From: Candidatus Omnitrophota bacterium
GTDB taxonomy: Bacteria > Omnitrophota > Gorgyraeia > B26-G9
Reading direction: 5' to 3'
Assembly: GCA_018813905.1 (NCBI GenBank)
Contig: JAHJAO010000110.1
Location: forward strand, 1-42,983
Length of the DNA: 42,983 bases
In this document: piece by piece, positions 35,964-42,983 of the stretch
How positions within the stretch are numbered: the first letter of the stretch is position 1
Layout of the letters: the number at the start of each line of letters is the position of its first letter
The notes under the pieces: generated by a model
What the model saw: the letters and a program-made list of their open reading frames with translations, nothing else
The model's database searches: none
What the model was told of the DNA's origin: nothing
Made by a program: the position numbers and the translations under genes

Positions 35964-37637
35964 ATGAGTATGTTTTGCAGGCAATGCGAACAAACAGCAC
36001 AGGGCAAAGGATGCACGGTCAAAGGGGTATGCGGCAAAACCGACGAGACCGCCGCGTTACAGGATACACTTCTTTATGCCTTAAAAGGCATTGGCGTTTA
36101 CGGAGTTTTGGCCCAAAAATTAGGCATTAAGGATGCGTTGGCCGAGCGCTTTATTATGGAAGGATTGTTTACGACCATAACCAACGTCAATTTTTATCCG
36201 GAAAAGATAGAAGAACTTATCCGTAACGCTTTCGAAATAAAAGAGCGGCTCAAGAAAAAAGTCGCGCAGCAGTATCTTAAACAAAATAAAAAAGAGTTGG
36301 ATGCTAAAGAACTTCCCGCTTGTGCGAACTGGGTGCTGCCCGCGACAAAGGCTGAATTGATCGAACAGGCAAAAAATATCGGGGTGTTATCCAATCCCGG
36401 GCTTAACGAAGATATAAGAAGTTTGCGGGAGCTGCTTCTTTACGGCTTAAAAGGCATGGCCGCCTATGCGGATCACGCGTTGATTTTGGGAAAAGAAGAC
36501 CGGCAAGTAAACGAATTTTTCTATAAGGCCCTGGCGGCGCAGGCAGATGCTGAGCTGACCGCGGATGATTTAACGGCACTAGTTATGGAATTTGGCAAGG
36601 TGAACCTTAAGTGCTTAGAGATCCTGGATAAAGCGCATACCGAGAAATTCGGCAACCCCATACCGACTAAGGTGGGTACCGGAATCAAACCGGGTCCGGC
36701 GATAATCGTTTCCGGGCACGACCTGTTGGATTTATATCAGCTCTTAGGCAAGACCCAGGGTCAGGGCGTAAATATCTATACTCACGGAGAAATGCTGCCG
36801 GCGCATGGTTATCCGGAGTTGAAGAAATTTAAGCATCTGGTTGGCCATTTCGGTACGGCCTGGCAAAATCAGCAGAAAGAATTTGATAATCTGCCAGCGG
36901 CAGTTCTGATGACCACAAACTGCATCCAGAAGCCGAAAGATTCTTATCTGGACCGGATTTTTACTACCGGGCTTGTGGCCTGGCCGGGAGTTTTCCATAT
37001 CCAGACCGAAAAAGACGGAAATAAAGATTTTGGAAAAATTATCGCCAAGGCAAAAGAGCTGAACGGGTTTAAAGCCGAAAAAAAAGATAAAGAGATACAG
37101 GTTGGGTTTGCTCATAAGACGGTGCTGCAAGTGGCGGATAAGGTGATTGATGCCGTCAAAGCGAAAAAAATACGCCATTTCTTTCTTATCGGCGGCTGCG
37201 ATGGCGCAAAGCCGGGCCGTAATTACTATACGGATTTTGCCCAAAAGGTTCCGCAAGATTGCGTTATCCTGACGTTAGCCTGCGGGAAATTCAGGTTTAA
37301 CCGGATCGATTTTGGCGATATCGCCGGCATCCCGCGCCTGCTTGATTGCGGCCAGTGCAATGACGCCTACTCGGCGATCATAATTGCTTCCGCCTTGGCC
37401 AAAGCGTTTAACTGCGGCGTAAACGACTTACCGCTGTCGCTTGTGCTTTCCTGGTATGAGCAAAAAGCGGTATGTATCCTGATTACGCTTTTATCGCTGG
37501 GGATAAAAAACATAAAAATCGGTCCGACACTTCCGGCGTTTATCTCCGCAAATGTTTTGAAAATTCTGGTTGAAAAATTTAATATTCAGCCGATAACGGA
37601 CGCAGAGAAAGATATCAAAGAAATATTAAAAAATTGA
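35964..37637 (+). CDS. hcp: Hybrid cluster protein (hydroxylamine reductase / prismane), class I-like
   Basis: MSMFCRQCEQTAQGKGCTVKGVCGKTDETA, GLKGMAAYADHA, HGEMLPAHGYPELK, NCIQKP, GGCDGAKPGRNYYTDFA, DCGQCNDAYSAI. Confidence 0.95.
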   Translation: MSMFCRQCEQTAQGKGCTVKGVCGKTDETAALQDTLLYALKGIGVYGVLAQKLGIKDALAERFIMEGLFTTITNVNFYPEKIEELIRNAFEIKERLKKKVAQQYLKQNKKELDAKELPACANWVLPATKAELIEQAKNIGVLSNPGLNEDIRSLRELLLYGLKGMAAYADHALILGKEDRQVNEFFYKALAAQADAELTADDLTALVMEFGKVNLKCLEILDKAHTEKFGNPIPTKVGTGIKPGPAIIVSGHDLLDLYQLLGKTQGQGVNIYTHGEMLPAHGYPELKKFKHLVGHFGTAWQNQQKEFDNLPAAVLMTTNCIQKPKDSYLDRIFTTGLVAWPGVFHIQTEKDGNKDFGKIIAKAKELNGFKAEKKDKEIQVGFAHKTVLQVADKVIDAVKAKKIRHFFLIGGCDGAKPGRNYYTDFAQKVPQDCVILTLACGKFRFNRIDFGDIAGIPRLLDCGQCNDAYSAIIIASALAKAFNCGVNDLPLSLVLSWYEQKAVCILITLLSLGIKNIKIGPTLPAFISANVLKILVEKFNIQPITDAEKDIKEILKN

Positions 37638-37649
37638 GAGAGGCAGGTT

Positions 37650-38279
37650 ATGGAAAAATTACTGCATATTATCGCTACCCCCAGAGGCGGCCAATCCCGG
37701 ACATTAAAGGTTTCCCAGGCTTTTCAGGAAGAGCTTAAAACCAGGTTCCCAGAGATGAAAATAACCGAGCTTAATTTATTTGAAGAGACCCCGCCCGAGT
37801 TGACTTTAAAAACCGTAAACGGGAAATACGTATTATTAACCGGAAAAGATTTGAACCCGGAACAAAAAAGGGATTGGGGGAAAATAGAAAAATACATAAA
37901 TAACTTTCTCGCTCATGACGCCTATCTTATCAGTTGCCCGATGTGGAATTTTTCGATTCCTTATCCGCTTAAAAATTACATCGATGTCATTGTTCAGCCG
38001 CGTTATACTTTTCGCTACACGGATAAGGGGATAGAGGGACTGGCGAAGGGGAAAAAGATGGTCGTAGTTACCACGCGCGGCGGCGATTACAGCCCCCAGA
38101 GCCCGGCGCACGCGTATGATTTACAGGAGCCGTATTTACGGACTGTTTTCGGGCTTATTGGCGTAACGGATATAACTTTTATAAACGCCCAGCCCCTGGA
38201 CGCGTTGGGGGAAGATGTGTGCAGAGAAAAAATTCAAAAAGCGCAGGCATTGGCTAAATCTCTCGCGCAAAAGATATAA
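37650..38279 (+). CDS. azoR: FMN-dependent NADH-azoreductase family protein
   Basis: LLHIIATPRGGQSRTLKVSQAFQEEL, ISCPMWNFSIPYPLKNYIDVIVQPRYTFRYT. Confidence 0.88.
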   Translation: MEKLLHIIATPRGGQSRTLKVSQAFQEELKTRFPEMKITELNLFEETPPELTLKTVNGKYVLLTGKDLNPEQKRDWGKIEKYINNFLAHDAYLISCPMWNFSIPYPLKNYIDVIVQPRYTFRYTDKGIEGLAKGKKMVVVTTRGGDYSPQSPAHAYDLQEPYLRTVFGLIGVTDITFINAQPLDALGEDVCREKIQKAQALAKSLAQKI

Positions 38280-38407
38280 GTTTTTTAGATTAACCCGCCG
38301 GGCCTCAGATATTGGTAGATTGTTATCAATTTTCCGAATATTTTTATTGCAAAAATCCTCCGCGCAAGTTAAAATTCTTTTAGCTCTATTTATAACTTTA
38401 AAAGGCG

Positions 38408-40267
38408 ATGATTAAAGAAAAACTGGCCAAGATAAAATTAACGAAAGAGCTGGGGCTTTTAGACGTGTTCTGCATTGCTTCCGGCGCGATGGTGAGTTCC
38501 GGCTTGTTTATCCTGCCGGGAATTGCTACTGCTCAAGTAGGCCCGGCCTTATTTGTGTCCTATTTTTTAGCCGGCCTTTTGGCGATGACCGGAATGCTGT
38601 CGCAGGCGGAACTAGTCAGCGCCATGCCTAAAGCCGGCGGGACTTATTTTTATGTCACCCGGAGCATGGGGCCGGGAGTGGGTACGGTCGACGGATTGCT
38701 TACCTGGTTTGCATTATCTTTGAAAAGCGCTTTTGCCCTTGTCGGTATGTCGGCATTTTTAACTTTGATTGTCCGGGTGGATATCCGTTTAGTTGCGTTA
38801 ATATTGTGCGGCTTATTCATCGGTATCAATATCCTGGGCGTAAAAGAGGCAAGCCGGGTACAGGTAGTTTTGGTTATTGGCCTGTTAGCTATTCTTGTTT
38901 TATATATCGCAAAAGGATTGCCTGCGGTAAAAGTGTATAATTTTGACCCATTCGCACCGCATGGAATGGCCGCAATTTTTTATACTGCGGGTTTCGTATT
39001 TATTTCCTACGGCGGCCTGCTCAAAGTCGCCAGCATTGCCGAAGAAGTAAAAGATCCGGCCCGGGTTGTGCCGCTGGCGATGTTTTTGTCGTTACTTGTA
39101 ATCAGCGTATTTTATGTTTTAACGGTCTTTGTCACGACCGGTGTTTTGGGCTCGGAAGTTCTTAGTAAATCCCTGATGCCAATTTCAGACGGCGCCGCGG
39201 TTTTTATGGGCCAAGGCGGTAGAATCGCTTTGAGCGTCGCGGCCATTCTTGCCTTTGTTACGACCGCCAACGCCGGCATTATGGCCGCATCCCGCTATCC
39301 TCTGGCGCTTAGCCGGGACGGATTATTACCGGAAGTTTTAATGCGGGTAAATTCGCGGTTTAAAACTCCGCATATCTCGATTATGATTACGGGGTTGTTT
39401 ATGATTATTGCTTTGCTTTTGAACCTTTCGGTCCTGGTTAAAGTGGCTTCTACGGTTTTGATTTTGACTTACATGTTTTCCTGCTTTTCCGTTATTATCT
39501 TAAGAGAGAGCCGCCTGCAGAATTACCAGCCGCAGTTTCACGCGCCGCTTTATCCCGGGGTACAGATAATCGGCATAGTGGGTTTCGCGTTTTTATTATT
39601 TGAACTGGGAAAAGAGGCTTTTTGGATAAGCGCAATCTTGATTATTAGCGGGTTTTTTGTCTTTTGGTTTTATGGCCGTATTCGCGCAAACCGCGAATAC
39701 GCCTTGTTGCATCTCATTGAACGGATCACGGCAAAAGAGCTAACCGGCCGCACGCTTCAAACCGAACTCAAGGAAATAATCCGGGAACGGGACGATATCT
39801 TAAAGGACCGGTTTGACCATATTATCGAAAAGTGCCATGTTTTGGATATCGAACAGGAGCTGTCTATGCGTGATTTTTTTAAGCTTGTGGCCGATACGAT
39901 GTCTAAAAATTTAAGTATCAGCGCTGAAAACTTTTATAATTTACTTATTTTGCGTGAGAAGGAAAGTACAACCGTTATCAGCGAGGGATTGGCGATTCCG
40001 CATATTATAATCGAGGGCGAGAAGATGTTTGATATCCTGCTTGCCCGCTGCCGCAGCGGGATCACTTTTTCCGGTGATATCCCGAAAGTTCATATCGTAT
40101 TTGTGCTGGTCGGAAGCAGGGACGAACGCAATTTTCACCTGCGGGCGCTTTCGGCTATCGCCCAGATAGTGCAGGATACGCATTTCGAAAACAACTGGAA
40201 AAAAGCGAAGAGCATCGAGGATTTGCGCGATATCGTGCTTTTGGGGAAAAGGCAGAGAGTGGCATGA
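38408..40267 (+). CDS. APC-superfamily amino acid permease fused to C-terminal PTS EIIA type-2 domain
   Basis: APC pattern LGLLDVFCIASGAMVSSGLFILPGIA...AMPKAGGTYFYVTRSMGP; C-terminal EIIA-like LLILREKESTTVISEGLAIPHIIIEG. Confidence 0.88.
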   Translation: MIKEKLAKIKLTKELGLLDVFCIASGAMVSSGLFILPGIATAQVGPALFVSYFLAGLLAMTGMLSQAELVSAMPKAGGTYFYVTRSMGPGVGTVDGLLTWFALSLKSAFALVGMSAFLTLIVRVDIRLVALILCGLFIGINILGVKEASRVQVVLVIGLLAILVLYIAKGLPAVKVYNFDPFAPHGMAAIFYTAGFVFISYGGLLKVASIAEEVKDPARVVPLAMFLSLLVISVFYVLTVFVTTGVLGSEVLSKSLMPISDGAAVFMGQGGRIALSVAAILAFVTTANAGIMAASRYPLALSRDGLLPEVLMRVNSRFKTPHISIMITGLFMIIALLLNLSVLVKVASTVLILTYMFSCFSVIILRESRLQNYQPQFHAPLYPGVQIIGIVGFAFLLFELGKEAFWISAILIISGFFVFWFYGRIRANREYALLHLIERITAKELTGRTLQTELKEIIRERDDILKDRFDHIIEKCHVLDIEQELSMRDFFKLVADTMSKNLSISAENFYNLLILREKESTTVISEGLAIPHIIIEGEKMFDILLARCRSGITFSGDIPKVHIVFVLVGSRDERNFHLRALSAIAQIVQDTHFENNWKKAKSIEDLRDIVLLGKRQRVA

Positions 40268-40349
40268 TTTTTTAATAACGTAAAAGGTTAGACGTTTTAT
40301 AATCGCCGGATTTGTGGTATAATAAACAAAATAAAAAGGAGAGCCGGGA

Positions 40350-40712
40350 ATGTCCAAAATAGAATTTTCCATGGTGCGGATGATGCAACGCACCTGGCGC
40401 ATGAAAATAAGAAGTTTTCTGCAAGGCCAGGATTCTTTACCGGAACAGGAGGCGTATTCATTCCGGGATTGCGAGTTCGGAAAATGGTTGTATTCGGAAG
40501 GGATGGCAAAATACGGAAAAATTCCGGAAATGAAAGAGATAGAAAAAATACATATACACTTACATCATAACGTCAAAAAAAACAAGCATATCCGGGAGAA
40601 AAAACTTTTTTTTGAAGCGGAAAAAAGTTTGCAAAAAATCGAAGAACTCGCGCAGGAAATGATGTATCTGTTGAATATCGTAGAGAAAAAATCCAGCGAA
40701 GAAATTGAGTAA
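40350..40712 (+). CDS. Stand-alone CZB (chemoreceptor zinc-binding)-like domain protein
   Basis: RTWRMKIRSFLQGQDSLPEQEAYSFRDCEFGKWLYSEGMAKYGKIPEMKEIEKIHIHLHH resembles the CZB CxFGKWL...H..H pattern. Confidence 0.7.
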   Translation: MSKIEFSMVRMMQRTWRMKIRSFLQGQDSLPEQEAYSFRDCEFGKWLYSEGMAKYGKIPEMKEIEKIHIHLHHNVKKNKHIREKKLFFEAEKSLQKIEELAQEMMYLLNIVEKKSSEEIE

Positions 40713-40774
40713 ACGCAGCAGCGCTTTTATATTTTACCCGCCTGAGATTGTTGTAACAGGAATAAGATAAGAGT

Positions 40775-41113
40775 ATGTTCCTTAAAACAACCCTTTTTAT
40801 TTTCATCATTATTGTTTTAATCCCGGCGGTATCTTTTTGTCAGGGTGCCGGGGATGAGGATATTCCGGAAGGTATGGAACTGATTGAGGTGGGAACAGTT
40901 AAACTTGTTGTTCCCGAAGAAGCCCAGGTCAAACAAGTTGCCGGCCTGATTATCGTGGAGAGTATTGACCAATATGTGGCCAGGGCGATAAGCCGGATGA
41001 AGGAGCTGTTGGAAAAGATGGAGTTAAAATACCAGGGCTTGGAGAATAATTTTAAAAAGTTAGAGGAAGAAGTTGAAGGTTTGCGAAAGGAAAAAAACGC
41101 AAGTTCCAAATAA
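40775..41113 (+). CDS. Small exported hypothetical protein with C-terminal coiled coil
   Basis: Signal-peptide-like FLKTTLFIFIIIVLIPAVSFCQG; heptad-like KELLEKMELKYQGLENNFKKLEEEVEGLRKE. Confidence 0.55.
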   Translation: MFLKTTLFIFIIIVLIPAVSFCQGAGDEDIPEGMELIEVGTVKLVVPEEAQVKQVAGLIIVESIDQYVARAISRMKELLEKMELKYQGLENNFKKLEEEVEGLRKEKNASSK

Positions 41114-41142
41114 AGCGGGATGAACGCGACTATTCGATACGG

Positions 41143-41919
41143 ATGAATTTTAATGCCGAAGACAAAGAAAAGATAAAGAAGGTTGTCCGCCGGCTAAAAA
41201 AGAGCAAAAGCATCTTTTTCATAACCGGGGCGGGAATTTCCGCCGATTCCGGCCTGCCTACCTATCGAGGTATCGGCGGCCTATATGACGACAAAACAAC
41301 CGAAGACGGCATTCCCATAGAAAAGGCGTTGGCCGGCCAGACCCTGCGGGAGAGCCCCAAAATTACCTGGAAATACCTCAGCCGCATAGAAGAAAAATGC
41401 CGAGGGGCTACTTTTAATTCCGCGCATAAAATTTTGGCGGATATGGAGAAAGTTTTTGAACGGGTATGGATTTTGACTCAAAATATCGATGGTTTTCATC
41501 AAAAAGCGGGTTCAAACAATGTAATCGATATCCACGGCGATATGCATAAACTGTTATGCCCGCGTTGCGGCTGGAGAAGCGCGGTGCGAGACTACCGGGA
41601 TTTAGCAATACCGCCGCTATGTCCTGCTTGTACGCATATTGTCCGGCCGGATGTTGTTTTCTTCGGCGAAATGCTGCCAACAGAAAAAGTCGACAAACTT
41701 TATCGTGAATTGGAAAAGGGATTCGACATTTATTTTTCCATCGGCACAAGCAGCGTATTCCCGTATATTGCTCAACCGATATTATTAGCCGGCCACTTGA
41801 GGCGTTTTTCGGTAGAAATCAATCCAGGAAAAACACCGGTATCCGACATCGTAGATATCAAGATACCGCAAGGCGCGGCTTGTGCTCTTGAGGGTATTTG
41901 GCAGGAATATAACCGTTAA
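41143..41919 (+). CDS. Sir2 family NAD-dependent protein deacylase
   Basis: FFITGAGISADSGLPTYRG, LTQNIDGFHQKAG, CPRC...CPAC zinc site, RPDVVFFGEMLP. Confidence 0.93.
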   Translation: MNFNAEDKEKIKKVVRRLKKSKSIFFITGAGISADSGLPTYRGIGGLYDDKTTEDGIPIEKALAGQTLRESPKITWKYLSRIEEKCRGATFNSAHKILADMEKVFERVWILTQNIDGFHQKAGSNNVIDIHGDMHKLLCPRCGWRSAVRDYRDLAIPPLCPACTHIVRPDVVFFGEMLPTEKVDKLYRELEKGFDIYFSIGTSSVFPYIAQPILLAGHLRRFSVEINPGKTPVSDIVDIKIPQGAACALEGIWQEYNR

Positions 41920-41936
41920 TTTATAAAAATGTAATT

Positions 41937-42560
41937 ATGACGCGTTTTAAAGGATTTTACTTTATACTGGATACGGCGTTACTTGCGGGCAACTTGGATA
42001 GCTTGGTAAAAGCGGCGCTTGGGGCCGGCGTAAAGATTATTCAATACCGCAACAAAAATGCCCCAACAAAAGAAATCTGCGACGACATAACCGCGATAAA
42101 AAAGATTATTAAAAATAAAAACGTGCTGCTTTTAATAAACGACCGCGCGGATATTGCTTTCTTATGCGGCGCGGACGGAGCGCATCTGGGCAAAAAAGAC
42201 GCCTCTTATGAGGCGGCCAGAAAAATACTGGGAAAGAAAAAGATAATCGGCCTTACGGTACGTTCCCTAAAAGAAGCAAAACAAGCGCAGGAAATGGGGG
42301 CGGATTATGTTGGCCTCGGGCCGGTTTTTATAAGTAAAACCAAACCAGGTCTTAAAAAACCCTTAGGCATAAAACTTATTGGCAGAATCAGAAAAGAACT
42401 GCGTATACCCATTGTGGCTATCGGCGGGATAAATCTGAATAATGCTCGGGCAGTGCTCGCAACCGGCGCGGATTGTATCTGTGCCGTGGCCGCGCTCTCC
42501 GGCGGCAAGAGTTTAACTGAAGAAATTAACAAATTCCAAAAATTATTTAGTTGCCACTGA
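41937..42560 (+). CDS. thiE: Thiamine-phosphate synthase
   Basis: IIQYRNKNAPTKEI, LLINDRADIAFLCGADGAHLGKKD, GADYVGLGPVFISKTK, IPIVAIGGINLNNA. Confidence 0.9.
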   Translation: MTRFKGFYFILDTALLAGNLDSLVKAALGAGVKIIQYRNKNAPTKEICDDITAIKKIIKNKNVLLLINDRADIAFLCGADGAHLGKKDASYEAARKILGKKKIIGLTVRSLKEAKQAQEMGADYVGLGPVFISKTKPGLKKPLGIKLIGRIRKELRIPIVAIGGINLNNARAVLATGADCICAVAALSGGKSLTEEINKFQKLFSCH

Positions 42561-42574
42561 AAAAGCGGCAACTA
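42548..42574 (+). terminator. Hairpin overlapping the 3' end of thiE
   Basis: TAGTTGCC (42548-42555) / GGCAACTA (42567-42574), 8-bp perfect stem, no strong T tract. Confidence 0.35.
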
Positions 42575-42638
42575 TTTGCTTGACAACAGTAGCTCATGTA
42601 TGTTTTAAATAAAGATATCCTGAATAACGGTAATATCC

Positions 42639-42983
42639 ATGAAAAAGAGTAAGAGCATAGCTATAATAATATTATTAGGGGTTTGTTATTTGTCGGGCGC
42701 TATTGGTTATGGCCGGGCCCAGTCCTCGCCGGATAGTTCTACGCTAACCAAAGCGGCTCTATCCCAAGACGCTCAGGATATCGAACAGGCGAAACAAGAA
42801 GCGGAGAAAGTAAGCAAAGAAGTGGAGCTTGAACGCGAGAAAGCTGTAAAAGATGCGGAAGCGGTGCGTACGGATTCGGAAAAACAAGCCGAATTTGAAG
42901 CCCAAAAGGCCGAGCAGGAGCTGACATTAATAAATCAGCAGCTTATCGAAGAGTATGTTTCGGCGGTAAAAAAAGCTCAAGCC
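42639..42983 (+). CDS. Exported, charged, probable coiled-coil protein (3' truncated by window)
   Basis: MKKSKSIAIIILLGVCYLSGAIGYGRAQSS signal-like start, then Ala/Glu/Lys-rich IEQAKQEAEKVSKEVELEREKAVKDAEAVRTDSEKQAEFEAQKAEQE; open to window end. Confidence 0.6.
   Translation, partial: MKKSKSIAIIILLGVCYLSGAIGYGRAQSSPDSSTLTKAALSQDAQDIEQAKQEAEKVSKEVELEREKAVKDAEAVRTDSEKQAEFEAQKAEQELTLINQQLIEEYVSAVKKAQA

Noticed and set aside
1-42983. Defence system, prophage, transposon or secondary-metabolite cluster
   Set aside because: No integrase, transposase, capsid, nuclease-defence, NRPS/PKS or toxin-antitoxin signature found in any sizeable ORF.

Overview
The window is a dense bacterial chromosomal segment of about 43 kb, mostly co-directional on +, with no rRNA, tRNA, CRISPR array, transposase or phage module that I could recognise. 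The gene style (exported proteins with an LSP-like N-terminus, siroheme-linked haem genes) suggests an anaerobic candidate-phylum lineage, possibly Omnitrophota-like; this is inference only. Order of contents: purH 3' end; folC-mnmE-aroK-dprA-comFB-cheR; a cytochrome c maturation and tetrapyrrole operon (resB, RnfG-like, met8-like, ccsA, hemA, hemC, cobA-hemD fusion, SPASM-type radical SAM); TrkA-like and PAS proteins; TPR-SpoIID; feoAB; a membrane spermidine-synthase-like protein; rpmB; a 916-aa protein with a signal peptide and a glucan-phosphorylase (GT35) signature; then a ~12.5 kb oxidative/nitrosative stress island (Fur/PerR, FNR-like reductase, superoxide reductase, thioredoxin, rubredoxin, FprA flavodiiron protein, ferritin-like protein, glutaredoxin plus AhpF-like reductase, VIT-ferritin fusion, permease-HMA, Rrf2, ferredoxin, Hcp, azoreductase); and finally an APC permease-EIIA fusion, a stand-alone CZB-like protein, a sirtuin and thiE. 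The strongest leads are: (1) the apparently exported GT35 enzyme with conserved catalytic residues and a large unassigned N-terminal region; (2) a duplicated, structured leader placed directly upstream of both the glutaredoxin/reductase genes and hcp, with mutually exclusive hairpins abutting the Shine-Dalgarno; (3) three iron/redox genes (feoA, fur, rrf2) with near-consensus promoters only 9-10 nt from the ATG and no SD, suggesting leaderless mRNAs.
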